Shown: positions 30,766 through 40,916 of the stretch, in pieces
How the letters are laid out: the number at the start of each line of letters is the position of its first letter
How positions within the stretch are numbered: the stretch's first letter is position 1
Source: SZUA-448 sp964602475
GTDB taxonomy: Bacteria > Bacillota > Clostridia > Lachnospirales > Lachnospiraceae
Direction of reading: 5' to 3'
Length of the DNA stretch: 53,409 bases
Assembly: GCA_964602475.1 (NCBI GenBank)
Contig: CAZRRN010000019.1
Span: 1-53,409, forward strand
The notes under the pieces: generated by a model
The model's database searches: none
The model's input: only the letters and a program-made list of their open reading frames with translations
What the model was told of the DNA's origin: nothing
Program-made: the position numbers and the translations under genes

Positions 30766-33578
30766 GGCTGATCAGCTGTTATATCGAAAACTTTGGCAAA
30801 TTGTCAAAATATTCAATTGATTTTTCAGATAATCTTACTGTAATAAAAGAAAAAAACGGTTTTGGAAAAACTACCCTGGCTTCTTTTCTTCGTATAATGT
30901 TTTACGGAATGCCAAGAGCGGCAAAGAATCTGAAAAAGAATGACCGGAAGCGTTATAAACCATGGCAGGGTGGAAAATACGGCGGAAATCTGGTATTTGA
31001 GACGAACGAGGGATGCTTTCGAATTGAACGCAGCTTTGGTGAAGCTCCGGGTCAGGATGTGTACAGACTGATTGACCTTGGTACCAACAGGGAAAGCCAC
31101 AGGTTTTCTGAAAATATCGGTACAGAGCTGTTTGAACTTGACTCCGTATCCTTTGAGCGAAGCACCTTTATGCCCCAGATGTATCAGGAAACGGAATTTA
31201 TGACCGGAAGTATTCAGGCAAAGCTGAGCAATCTTGTCGAAGACACGAATGATGTGAACAATTTTGACAGAGCGGTTGCAGCACTGAAAAAGAAACGCAG
31301 TGCGCTGAGAGCATATAAGGGCTCCTGCGGCAGTATTGAAGAAGCACAGAGGCAGCTTGCCGAGCTTGATGAACAGATAGAAAAGCTTTACAAACAAAAG
31401 GAGACACTTGCAGGACTGTATCTTGATCTGCAGACAGCAGAGGAGGATTGTAACCGCAAAAAAGCAGAAATGGACGGGGTACGTCACGAGATGGCGACAG
31501 CTGCAAAGGCAGAAGCAACCCGGGCACATTTAAAGGAATGGAAAAGACTGAAAAAAGAGGAAGATGAAAGTACGTCCCAGATGAAAAAGCTGTCCGGGCA
31601 GTACCCACAGGGCTTCCCGGAAGCGGAAGAAATACAGACAGCAGAACAGGCGGCCCGTGAACTGGATGCATTGGAACAGAATGAACAGGAAGGGTTTGCA
31701 GAGGAAACAGGTTTTGGAAATGAAGACCTTTTTTGTACCATACAGCCTGCAGAGGATGATTTTGACAGGTACCGCAGAATCAATGAGCAGTATATATCGG
31801 CACAGTCCTCCCGGGAGCTTCTGGGTCTTTCTGTAGAGGAGCAATCTGAGCTGGCAGTACTGGATAACTTTTTTGCAAAAGGCTTGCCGGAGGATGAACT
31901 CATTACGGAACAGCAGGAAGCCGTCGACGAGCTGAAACAGCTGGCGGCCAGACGGGAATGTCAGGTTCTTTCTGAAGAAGATGAAAATCGGCTGCGGGAA
32001 CTGGAACATTTTCGGGAGTATAAGAACTCAGACAACGGCGGCACGGAACAGAAAACAAATGCGCTGCAGGACAAACATGCCGGCCGGAGACAAAAGGCTC
32101 CGGAAAGATCAATCTTCCGGTTTGTTATCCCGCTGCTTGCGGTTGTGGGACTTCTCATGACGGTAACCGGTATTGTCCTGTTATCTTTGCAGAATACGGT
32201 CCCCGGTGCAGTCAGTCTGTCTGCCGGAGCTTTTCTGCTTATTGTGGTGCTGTATAAAAGTATGACAGGTATAATCAGGAAGGAAATTGCGTCCAGAGTC
32301 GGAGAACAGCAGACCGGTATTGTTCGGACAGACGAAGAAGCTATCGAGCTTAGAACAAAACAGGAGGAGCTTTTACGGCTGCGTCACCGGGAAGAAGAAC
32401 TGCAAAGAACCGCAGAGAAAATTGATGCCCGCTGTGAGGCTCTACAAACAGGAATACGACAGGCACTCAGCCCTTTTTGTGAAGATATGGGAGATGTGGA
32501 GCGTGCTGTTGAAACTCTGGCTGAGAATAAACGCAGATACCTGGAGCTGGACAGGAAAAATCAGGAGCAGCTGCAGAAAATCGAAATGCTGGAGAATAAA
32601 ATAAATAAACTGGCTGACGAATTGCTCTCATATCTTGGACAGTTCTATTCCTGTAGAATCCGGACAGAGGATTTCACGAAATTGTTATCTGATCTGCAAA
32701 GCAGCTGGACAGCCTATCTGCTGGCACAAGCAGCCCGCCGCAAAAGCCGGGAAATGGCGGCTGAACGCGAAGAAAAGAAGAACAGGATAAAGTACCGGCT
32801 GGACAGCTTTCTAAAGACCGGCGGAATCAAAATGACCGGAACCTATCAGGATATGCTAAAAAAGATTCGTGAGGATTGTACAGCTGTTAAGACAGTCGGT
32901 GCAGAACTTGAGCAGAACAAACAGGAGCTGCAGAGATTTATAGATGAATACGGGGATTTTTCGGCAATCGAAATTCCCGAACAGGATATAGAACCGGAGT
33001 CTCTGAGCCGGAAAGAAAACATGCTGATTGAAGACATGAAAGTACTGGATGAAAAAAGACTTTTTCTGCAGCAGGAGATTCTGCAACGACAACGCCTTGC
33101 TGAGGAGCTTCCGGGGAAACAGGACAAAGAGGCGCAGCTAAAAGAACAGCTGGATACCGATGAAAGAAACTGCCGGATTCTTGATGTGACAATGGAACTG
33201 CTCCAGACTGCGAAGGACCGGCTTTCAAGCAGTTATCTCGGAACCGTGCAGAATGGATTTCACGCCTATCTTAAGACACTGCTTTGCGATGAGCCGGGAG
33301 GAATATTGATCAGCCCGGATCTGGAAATACAGCTGGAACGGTACGGAGAGGCAAGAGAACTGGCTTATTTCAGTGCCGGATATACGGACACGATGATGCT
33401 CTGTATGAGACTGGCACTGATTGATGCATTATTTCAGAAGGAACCTCCGTTTATTATACTGGACGATCCGTTTGTAAATCTTGACGAGAAGCATACAGAG
33501 CGCGCACTGCAGCTGTTGGAAAAGCTTTCACAGCAGAGGCAGATCATATATCTTGTGTGTAACGGAAGCCGCTGCTGA
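30762..33578 (+). CDS. YhaN-like SMC/Rad50-type ATPase with internal membrane hairpin
   Basis: 938 residues. N-terminal ATPase lobe with Walker A EKNGFGKTT (30-38). Long Glu/Lys/Gln-rich coiled coils follow (~155-275 and ~500-850). Between them, residues ~452-500 form two hydrophobic helices (FVIPLLAVVGLLMTVTGIVLL in part and GAVSLSAGAFLLIVVLY), where Rad50/SbcC proteins have a CxxC zinc hook; no CxxC is present. The C-terminal lobe has a signature-like YFSAGYTDTMMLCMRLALI and Walker B FIILDDPFVNLD. Overlaps the nuclease gene. Probably a membrane-attached DNA-end processing ATPase, as for B. subtilis YhaN. Confidence 0.85.
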   Translation: MRLISCYIENFGKLSKYSIDFSDNLTVIKEKNGFGKTTLASFLRIMFYGMPRAAKNLKKNDRKRYKPWQGGKYGGNLVFETNEGCFRIERSFGEAPGQDVYRLIDLGTNRESHRFSENIGTELFELDSVSFERSTFMPQMYQETEFMTGSIQAKLSNLVEDTNDVNNFDRAVAALKKKRSALRAYKGSCGSIEEAQRQLAELDEQIEKLYKQKETLAGLYLDLQTAEEDCNRKKAEMDGVRHEMATAAKAEATRAHLKEWKRLKKEEDESTSQMKKLSGQYPQGFPEAEEIQTAEQAARELDALEQNEQEGFAEETGFGNEDLFCTIQPAEDDFDRYRRINEQYISAQSSRELLGLSVEEQSELAVLDNFFAKGLPEDELITEQQEAVDELKQLAARRECQVLSEEDENRLRELEHFREYKNSDNGGTEQKTNALQDKHAGRRQKAPERSIFRFVIPLLAVVGLLMTVTGIVLLSLQNTVPGAVSLSAGAFLLIVVLYKSMTGIIRKEIASRVGEQQTGIVRTDEEAIELRTKQEELLRLRHREEELQRTAEKIDARCEALQTGIRQALSPFCEDMGDVERAVETLAENKRRYLELDRKNQEQLQKIEMLENKINKLADELLSYLGQFYSCRIRTEDFTKLLSDLQSSWTAYLLAQAARRKSREMAAEREEKKNRIKYRLDSFLKTGGIKMTGTYQDMLKKIREDCTAVKTVGAELEQNKQELQRFIDEYGDFSAIEIPEQDIEPESLSRKENMLIEDMKVLDEKRLFLQQEILQRQRLAEELPGKQDKEAQLKEQLDTDERNCRILDVTMELLQTAKDRLSSSYLGTVQNGFHAYLKTLLCDEPGGILISPDLEIQLERYGEARELAYFSAGYTDTMMLCMRLALIDALFQKEPPFIILDDPFVNLDEKHTERALQLLEKLSQQRQIIYLVCNGSRC

Positions 33579-33792
33579 CACGCTGTCAGGGAATTTGTGC
33601 GGGAAATGTCTATTATGCATACAGACACCGGATTTGTGGTGTAAGGCGGAAGGAATATAAAAAACAAGGTTTTCTTTTATGTTTTGTGTGATAAAATGAA
33701 ACTATAAATTGTTTCAGACAGGATGCTCTGCAATTTGGGATGTGTTGGGTCACGCATGAAGCTGAAACAAAAAAATTGATTTGGAGGAGAAA

Positions 33793-34113
33793 ATGATTTC
33801 AACAACGACGCCTTCCATAGAAGGAAAAAAGATTACTGCTTACAAAGGAATTGTATTTGGAGAGATAGTTTCCGGCGTAGATATTGTAAAGGATTTTGCA
33901 GCATCCTTCAGCAATATTTTCGGAGGACGTTCCGGAAGCTATGAGGAAGAACTGATTAAAGCAAGAGAAGATGCAGTCCGTGAAATGGAACAGAGAGCGC
34001 AGGTGCTTGGAGCCAATGCTGTGGTCGGAGTGGACATTGATTATGAAGTACTTGGCAGCAACAACGGAATGCTGATGGTTACGGCAAGCGGTACAGCAGT
34101 TGTTGTAGACTAG
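33793..34113 (+). CDS. UPF0145/YbjQ-family protein
   Basis: 106 residues from ATG 33793 (GGAGG 33783-33787). Matches the UPF0145 pattern: GIVFGEIVSGVDIVKDF, GGRSGSYEEELIKAREDA (in part), LGANAVVGVDIDYE and a final TASGTAVVV. Forms small soluble oligomers of unknown function; some relatives bind heavy metals or cluster with stress genes. The 214-bp leader carries TGTTTCAG/CTGAAACA arms and an extended -10 also found before the NUDIX gene. Monocistronic. Confidence 0.88.
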   Translation: MISTTTPSIEGKKITAYKGIVFGEIVSGVDIVKDFAASFSNIFGGRSGSYEEELIKAREDAVREMEQRAQVLGANAVVGVDIDYEVLGSNNGMLMVTASGTAVVVD

Positions 34114-34128
34114 TTTTTTAAGAATTGA

Positions 34129-34157
34129 TTGTCAGAAAAGCGAACATTGTGTATAAT
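34129..34157 (+). promoter_or_regulatory. Predicted promoter of the GGDEF gene
   Basis: TTGTCA (34129-34134), 17-bp spacer, consensus TATAAT (34152-34157). Confidence 0.65.
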
Positions 34158-34260
34158 AGTTTTATAAGCAGATCAAGCACTTTATGAAGCAAAGGAACAA
34201 AGGCGGGACTGAGTGTATGTAATGCGATGAGATTAAATAAAACATTCATCTGGAGGAATA

Positions 34261-35396
34261 ATGTTTGTATCGAATGTAATAATTGGTCTTTTTGGAATTA
34301 TCCTTTATCTGATTATCTATCTGGATGCTCGCCGGCTTAAGAGTAATTCGGTGGTTGAATCAACCTTTCGGCTTTTTCTTCTGATATCCGTATTTTATTC
34401 TGTTACAGATACCGCAACCTGGCTTTTTCTCGTGTGGACGCTGCCGTCGCTTGTGATTTATTCGTGGATTGTCAACCTCCTTTGTCTCAGCGTGATGACA
34501 ATCCTGTCATACTCATGGTTCTGTTATGCCATGCTACGAATTGTGGGAGTTTCGGAAAATCTTCTGAAACGGCTTCGTTGGGGAGCTGTTTCTGCTGCAG
34601 CTATTATACTTTGATTTTATCTTCGCCGTGGACCTCTGCGGTTATCTATATTACTCCGAACAATGAATATATTCGGGGATACTGGTATCCGGTTTATGCA
34701 ATTTTTGCGCTCGGTCTTCCTCTGGCAATGGCAGTAGTCGCTTTGCTGCTGCGGCGCAGGAAGGTAACCAGACTGGAACGCAGGGAGTGTGTAGTTATTG
34801 CTTCGTATGTAGTTCTACCGTTAATCGGAGGAATCAGTCAGGTGGCTCATTTTGGAATTAATGCGGTGCTTCCCTGTCTTTCTCTGTCAACACTGCTGAT
34901 TTATATGAGCGTACTTAACCGGCAGCAGTCAATTGATGATCTTACCAAGCTGAATAACCGGGGACAGCTTGACAATTATATGGATCGGATCTTCGTGGAA
35001 GAGGAACCGGACAATCCTATTTATTTTCTTCTGATTGATATTAACCGGTTCAAAGCGGTCAACGATACCTACGGACATCTTGCCGGAGACCATGCGCTTC
35101 GTATTGTTGCAGAAAGCCTGAAGCAGGTATTTCAGAATAAGAACTGCTTTCTTAGCAGATACGGCGGTGATGAATTTGCTGTTCTTCTGGAAGATACCTG
35201 CGAAGAGTCGGTACGCAGCTGCTGCAAGGAGGTTAATACAGTTCTTGCGGAGCGTGTAGCTTCGGAAAATCTGGCATTTCAGCTTTCTGTCAGTATCGGA
35301 TATGCTTTATACGGAGAGAACGGAATCAACAGTATTGACAAGCTGATAAAAGCAGCAGATGCGTTCATGTATAAGGATAAAGACAAGTCAAGATAA
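34261..35396 (+). pseudogene. Membrane diguanylate cyclase (GGDEF), broken by a one-base frameshift
   Basis: ATG 34261 follows GGAGG. The first 117 codons give four hydrophobic helices and end at TGA 34612. From 34611 the neighbouring frame continues the membrane region (ILSSPWTSAVIYITP, two or three further helices) and then a complete GGDEF domain: DDLTKLNNRGQLDNYM, DINRFKAVNDTYGHLAGD, RYGGDEFAVLLED, up to TAA 35396. One added base near 34600-34611 restores a single ~378-residue protein that would make cyclic di-GMP from GTP at the membrane. All catalytic motifs are intact, so either the break is very recent or it is a sequencing error. Confidence 0.82.
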
Positions 35397-35437
35397 AAAA
35401 CCGGCAGTGCGGATGGATATTCCGGCTGCCGGTTTTT
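35396..35437. terminator. Bidirectional Rho-independent terminator
   Basis: AAAAACCGGCAG (35396-35407) pairs perfectly with CTGCCGGTTTTT (35426-35437), giving T-runs on both strands, between convergent GGDEF and chemoreceptor genes. Confidence 0.9.
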
Positions 35438-35457
35438 CTGTCTCGATTGTTAAGAGA

Positions 35458-37386
35458 TCAGATTTTAAAATCATTGATTAATCCGCTCATAGTCTCTGCC
35501 TGAGCAGAAAGCTCCTCTGTGGAGGCAGCCGTTTCCTGTGCAGTAGCGGTATTGGACTGAACAACATCGGAAATTTCCCGGATCTTGTTCTGAATTGCGT
35601 TTGCACTGTCGGCCTGATGGGTGGCAGCCTGTGAAATATCCTGAAATGCGCTGGAAATCTCAGATGAATTTGAAACAATCTTCTTTAATGAATCGAAAGT
35701 AAAATCAGCACTTTCCTTTGCGTGTCCGATTGCCCGCAGACATTGTTCGATCAGCTCAGCTGTTTTTGTAGAAGCATCGGCAGATTTCTTGGCAAGCTCT
35801 CCGACCTCTGCAGCGACAACCGCAAAGCCTTTGCCGTCGGTTCCGAGTCTTGCTGCTTCTACGGAAGCGTTGAGAGCAAGAATATTGGTCTGAAATGCAA
35901 TAGAATCAATTGTCGATACGATTTTCTTTATATCGGAAGACATCTCTTCTACGATTTGGATGGTCTTTACCAGTCCATCCATCTGTTCATTACTACCTTT
36001 AATCTCTTCATCGAGATTTGACAGCTTTGTATTAATTACTTCACCGTTTTCCGAGGTCTGACGAATGCCGGCACTGATGGAGTTTACATCATCTACAAGC
36101 CCCTGAATGGATTCGGCCTGCATTGTGCTTCCTCTGGAGAGGTCGGTTGCCGCTCTGGAAAGCTGCAAGGAGCCATTTGCAACCTCATTGGAGGACTGTT
36201 GAATAGTTTCAATCAGGAAGCCGAGAATTTTTTTAATAGAATTAACGGAACCTGCCAGTGCATTAAAGTCACCGGGATATTCCTTTATATTATCAAACAC
36301 CAGACTGTGATTTGTAATTGCGGTCAGTGCAGAATTTGTCTCACCGATAATATTTGAAAGCGTTCTGCATAAGGAAACAGTAGCATTTTGCAGAGAACCG
36401 ATTTCATCCTTTCTTTTTGTTTCCGTCAGAGAATTTTCAAACTGTCCCTTTGACAGGGCAACAAGGGTCTGCTGGCTTCTGATTACCGAACGGCTGATTG
36501 AGGCTGCAAACAGGCAGGAAATAATCAGAGCAATGACGGCAGCAATTACTGTAAAAATAATTACCAGAACAATCATGTGCGTCATTGCTTCATAAAAGTC
36601 ATTTTCAGGAGCGGCGATGACGAGGCACCATCCGTCTGCGTTATCAATTGCACTATAGCCGCAAACCAGCCGGTTGCCTTCGAAGGAATAGCTTCCCGTT
36701 CCGGTATTTCCGTCAACCATATCCTCTGCCAGCTTTGCAAGCGCTTCATTTTCATTGTCTAATACATTGATTTGTTGGACAAGCTCAGTGTTGTCATGTG
36801 CTATGACATTGCCGCTGTCATCAATGATATATGCATAGCTGTTTGTACTGACCTCAATACTGCTGAGAATCTGTGTCATAAAATCATCATCGATTCTAAA
36901 ATAAACAACACCCTGAATCGAACCGTCGCTTCCGTAAATCGGTGAAGCAATGCTGACACCGTATTTACCGGTATATCTGCTTAAGGTCATATCAGAAATA
37001 TTTACGGTTCCGGCCATTGCAAGGATAACATATTCACGGTCGCTAAAGTCGGTTCCATCCTTGATACTGACACCGTTCAGATCCAGAATGTTTCCGCTGG
37101 TAAAGCCATAGTAGGAAACGGCTTCATTAATGGAAGCAATTCGTTCCTGATCGGTGCAGGAGGTACTGATCGCCAAATTGTGCCCCATGGCAGTTACTAT
37201 GTTCCTGTAATCCTTAAGCTGTTTGGATATATCATCGGCGGCCAGTCGTGCGGAGGATGTCATGCTGTCATTGACCTGCTTTGTAGTGGTATTATAATTT
37301 AGCATACAGGATATTGTACCAAGTATAGCTAACAGTACAATGACAGTTACTCCGAAAATCAGTTGAATTTTTGTTCTTAGCTTCAT
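35458..37386 (-). CDS. Methyl-accepting chemotaxis protein with Cache sensor
   Basis: 642 residues from ATG 37386 (AGGAGG upstream; the longer frame is unsupported). Helix 1 at ~7-29, extracellular double-Cache domain to ~285 (SYYGFTSGNILDLNG, SREYVILAM-like core, PIYGSDGSIQGVVYFRID), helix 2 ~288-312, HAMP linker, then a long helical signalling region with tip motif GKGFAVVAAEVGELA for CheA/CheW binding. No C-terminal pentapeptide. The Cache domain suggests sensing of an amino acid or organic acid. No other chemotaxis genes in the window. Monocistronic with its own promoter. Confidence 0.9.
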   Translation of the reverse strand: MKLRTKIQLIFGVTVIVLLAILGTISCMLNYNTTTKQVNDSMTSSARLAADDISKQLKDYRNIVTAMGHNLAISTSCTDQERIASINEAVSYYGFTSGNILDLNGVSIKDGTDFSDREYVILAMAGTVNISDMTLSRYTGKYGVSIASPIYGSDGSIQGVVYFRIDDDFMTQILSSIEVSTNSYAYIIDDSGNVIAHDNTELVQQINVLDNENEALAKLAEDMVDGNTGTGSYSFEGNRLVCGYSAIDNADGWCLVIAAPENDFYEAMTHMIVLVIIFTVIAAVIALIISCLFAASISRSVIRSQQTLVALSKGQFENSLTETKRKDEIGSLQNATVSLCRTLSNIIGETNSALTAITNHSLVFDNIKEYPGDFNALAGSVNSIKKILGFLIETIQQSSNEVANGSLQLSRAATDLSRGSTMQAESIQGLVDDVNSISAGIRQTSENGEVINTKLSNLDEEIKGSNEQMDGLVKTIQIVEEMSSDIKKIVSTIDSIAFQTNILALNASVEAARLGTDGKGFAVVAAEVGELAKKSADASTKTAELIEQCLRAIGHAKESADFTFDSLKKIVSNSSEISSAFQDISQAATHQADSANAIQNKIREISDVVQSNTATAQETAASTEELSAQAETMSGLINDFKI

Positions 37387-37504
37387 GTTATGCCTCCTAT
37401 TTCCACCTGTATGCAGATGGGTTGTCAAAGTTACGTATCGTGTACACAAGAAATTACGACCGCTAATGCACAGATAAAAACATCATTTAATCAATTTTTA
37501 TGCA

Positions 37505-37533
37505 AGTATAACACAATTTGTATATTATGTCAT
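37505..37533 (-). promoter_or_regulatory. Predicted promoter of the chemoreceptor gene
   Basis: Minus strand ATGACA (37533-37528), 17-bp spacer, TATACT (37510-37505). Confidence 0.6.
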
Positions 37534-37664
37534 CAGAAAAATGAATAATAATTTAAATAATTCGATATAAGCAACACAATATTATAACAGAATAATCATT
37601 TAGTTAAGTGATTATCATTACGAATCGCTGATTAACCAAAAATATGTAATTTATTTATAAAAAT

Positions 37665-37693
37665 TTGACAATTAGCAGAACAATCATTAAACT
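37665..37693 (+). promoter_or_regulatory. Predicted promoter of the hybrid kinase gene
   Basis: TTGACA (37665-37670), 17-bp spacer, TAAACT (37688-37693), 48 bp before the start codon. The AT-rich 290-bp region between the divergent chemoreceptor and kinase holds nothing else recognised. Confidence 0.6.
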
Positions 37694-37740
37694 GAAGAAG
37701 GGGTCAGAATTAGGGTTACGAAACAGAGGAGGAAAATGCA

Positions 37741-40468
37741 ATGCGGGAACGAGTCTGCAAAGTTTTATTTTGCTTAACGCTTCTTATATTTGGGGCATTA
37801 CGGCCGTTTTATGCTTCTGCGCAAGAGACCATGAATATTTCACAGAATTCCAATGTCCTAATCTTAAGCTCATACAGCTATGAATGGGAAAGTATTCCGA
37901 AGCAGCTGGACGGAATTACCGATACTCTGAATGGTTATGCAAAGACAGATTATGTATTTATGCACACAAAGCGCTTAAAATACGAGGAAGTAAAGGAACA
38001 TGTGTATTCCTATCTTTTGAATCGTATTGAGAAGGAACCGTATGATTATGTGATTGCCGGAGATGATGCAGCGCTTCAATTCGTAATGGAATATCGTGAT
38101 GAGCTTTTTTCGGGAATTCCGATCATCTTCGAGGGAATCAACAACGAAGCTTCTGCGGCTGAGGCTGCCCAGAATTCTTTGATTACCGGGATCGTAGAAA
38201 CCTTTCCGCTGGAGGAAACGATTCAGCTGGCACTTGCTGTTCATCCTAAAGCGGTACGGGTAGTTGCGATTACCGATGACAGCGTATCAGGGAAAGGTTC
38301 CACGAGACAGTTTATGGACTGCAGAACCTCGTTCTCCGGTCTGGAGTTTTCTACGATAAATACCTCAAAGCTGACATTTCGTGAAATCGGAACTGCTTTA
38401 TCGGAATGCCGGGAGGATACAATTCTCATCTTTCTTATGATGACGGAAGACGCAGACGGAAACCAGTATACCAACACCGAAGCGGCGGAATATGTAACTG
38501 CCTGTGCGGATATTCCGGTTTATAAAGCGGATGAGCTTGGAATCGGGAACGGAATTCTCGGAGGAGTCGTTGTTTCCTACTATGCTATGGGGGCAGATGC
38601 TGCGGCGATGGTTCTTGCCGTGGAGCAGGGCTCTGATATCGAAGAAATCAAGGTTCAAAAAACCGGAACATACTGCTCTTTTGATAAGGAAGTCATGGAT
38701 CGGTATCATATTACGAAAAAGGAGCTTTCTTCGGTATATGATGGTGAAATTCAGTATATTAATGACGAGCTTTCCTTTTTTCAGAAACACCGGAGTGTTT
38801 TGCTTCCGTCCTGTTTGATAATTATTCTCCTTATGGTCTTTTCTGCTTTTTGTTTTCTTGTTCTTCGCAGCAAAAAGAAGGTAGTAAAGCAGCTCGAGGA
38901 CAAGAACCTGCAGCTTGACAGTCTGCTTGACAATCTTCCTGGGGGACTGGCCGTTTTTCGGCTTGCTTCCGCTAATGTGGAGCAGATTGATATGATGTAC
39001 TGCAGCGAGGGAATTGCGAAGCTGACCGGATATACAATGGAGGAATTCATTCAGCTGACGAAAAATAACTTTTTCAAGACTGCAGTTCCGAAAAACGAAG
39101 TTTCACAGGTACTTCACAATATAGAAGACAATATTAATAGTAAAAAAACAGTGTATCAGCACTATCATCTGCTGCATAAGGACGGAACAACGGTATGGGT
39201 TTCGATGGCGGCAGTATGGGGTTATACCGATAAGGATGGAAAAAGTATATATTATACGGTAATTATGGACAGCACCGAGCAGGAGAAAATACAAAAAGCG
39301 GAACAGAAGGCACTCAAGGCAAAGCTTTCCAACGAAGCCAAAAGCGATTTTCTCTCTCGTATGAGTCATGACATCAGAACTCCGCTGAATGCTGTTCTGG
39401 GGTTTGCGCTGCTTGCTCAGAACGAACCTGACGTACCGAAGAAGGTCAGAGACTATCTTGACAAGATAAATGTTTCCGGAAAATACCTGATTGGTCTCGT
39501 CAATGATATTCTTGATATGTCTAAGATAGAAAGCGGGAAGCTCGAGCTACGGGAGAAAAGTGTACACTGGCAGAGATTTTTGAACGGAATAGCGGAAATC
39601 TTCCGGGCACAGGCACAAGAAAAAAATATTGAACTGGTGACTGATTTCTCTCTGGGAGAAACCACTTGGATTTTTATGGACGAATTACGTATGCGCCAGA
39701 TTTACTCAAATCTTCTTAGCAATGCTGTAAAGTTTTCCGGCGATGGTACAAGAATACTCTGGACACTGCATGCAGCAGCCACTGCTTCGGGGATGATACA
39801 CATGACCTGTTCCATTAGCGATCAGGGACGGGGACTGAGCGAAAAATTCATTAAGANNNNNNNNNNTGTTTGATCCGTTTGAACAGGAAAGTCAGGATGC
39901 CGATGCGGTCGGAACCGGTCTTGGTCTTACCATTGTGAAAAGTCTTGTCTCCCTGATGGGCGGCACCATCCGGGTGGAAAGCAAAGTAAGCGAAGGCACG
40001 ACATTTATCATTGAACTAGACAGGAAACCGGGAGAAGTACAGGAAACCGAAACAAGCTTGTCGGTTTTGCCGGACGAAGTAATTGCTGATTGTCAAATAC
40101 TGCTGTGTGAAGACAATCAGATAAATTCACTGGTTGTTCGAAAGCTGCTTGAGAAAAAGGGCTGTACGCTGACAATTGCCGAGAACGGACAGCGTGGTGT
40201 TGAGCTGTTCTCAGCTTCGGCTCCGGGACAATATGCCGCAATCCTGATGGATATCCGGATGCCCGTGATGAATGGTCTGGAGGCAGCAAGAGCAATTCGG
40301 GCTCTGAACCGGACGGATGCAGATTCTGTTCCGATTATTGCAATGAGCGCGAATGCTTTTGCGGAGGATGTTCAGAAGAGCCTTGATGCCGGAATGAATG
40401 CTCATCTTAGTAAACCGGTCGATGCACAGATGATGTATGAAACTTTGGCTGCCCATATTGCAAGATAG
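37741..40468 (+). CDS. Hybrid sensor histidine kinase with periplasmic-binding-like sensor (sequence gap inside)
   Basis: ATG 37741, GGAGG at 37728-37732. Signal peptide to ~28, an extracellular ABC-sugar-binding-like domain (SNVLILSSYSYEWESIPKQ in part, IVETFPLEETIQLAL, ILGGVVVSYYAMG), helix ~356-377, a PAS domain, then HisKA with SHDIRTPLNAVLG (predicted phospho-His543) and HATPase (MDELRMRQIYSNLLSNAVKF, GTGLGLTIVKSL). A receiver domain ends the protein (phospho-Asp codon 40250-40252 in LMDIRMPVMNG). Ten Ns at 39857-39866 interrupt the ATPase domain; the TGA just after them is in a frame set only by the arbitrary N count. The two sides join as one kinase: FIK, gap, FDPFEQE. No cognate output gene adjoins. 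Confidence 0.88.
39857..39866. other. Assembly gap (10 N)
   Basis: A run of exactly ten Ns, typical scaffold filler of unknown true length, within the ATPase domain of the hybrid kinase. Confidence 0.95.
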
Positions 40469-40529
40469 TCATTTTGCCGGACAGAAGAGACTTTGCCACA
40501 AAGCAGAACAGGAATGGTTTAAAAAAGTC

Positions 40530-40558
40530 TTGACATTTTGGTTAGCCGGTGCTAATTT
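40530..40558 (+). promoter_or_regulatory. Predicted promoter with internal operator dyad
   Basis: TTGACA (40530-40535), 17-bp spacer, TAATTT (40553-40558). The spacer contains TTAGC-CGGT-GCTAA, a dyad that a repressor could occupy. Confidence 0.55.
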
Positions 40559-40708
40559 GCGTCTGGTTAGCAAGCACTACCTATTTATTAAAGGTGACAG
40601 TTAGCGCTGGCCAACTGTTGGACAGCAGGAAAGGAAGCTCTTCCTGCGGCTGCTCTTCCTGTCCGATGGCAGGAAAATGCCACGGTGAAACAAAATGATT
40701 CCAATGTC

Positions 40709-40738
40709 TTGACTGTAGCATGGAAGATGTATTACAAT
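40709..40738 (+). promoter_or_regulatory. Predicted second promoter upstream of cysteine synthase
   Basis: TTGACT (40709-40714), 18-bp spacer, TACAAT (40733-40738), giving a leader of about 170 nt before the start codon. Confidence 0.55.
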
Positions 40739-40916
40739 ATATAGACAGCAGCGGATTTTTCGTCAGGAAAAGGATGGAAAATGGTATTTGTGGGAACAAT
40801 ATCTTCCGGAAGAAATCCGGCAGCCGGAGAGCAGTAATCTCTGGGTATAACGAGCTATACCGGGCTGCGAGCAATCGCAGCCCGTGATATATTCCGGGAG
40901 AGGAATGGGAATCATC

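Larger units (their letters stand above)
40469..40916 (+). other. Long regulatory region upstream of cysteine synthase
   Basis: No gene. Two promoters are predicted (entries at 40530 and 40709). Between them are inverted repeats: TTAGC/GCTAA at 40542-40555 lies between -35 and -10, and CAGTTAGC/GGCCAACTG-like arms near 40599-40618. The leader from 40740 carries hairpins GGTATA/TATACC (about 40843-40860) and CGGGCTGCGA/TCGCAGCCCG (40861-40884) just before the ribosome site. No T-box or SAM riboswitch motif was found. Confidence 0.5.

Noticed and set aside
39867..39873. Stop codon truncating the histidine kinase
   Set aside because: The TGA depends on the arbitrary ten-N filler; coding for the same ATPase domain resumes in another frame right after the gap.
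40740..40916. T-box or SAM riboswitch before cysK
   Set aside because: The T-box sequence with GG-ACC-GCG core and the SAM-I core were looked for and not found.
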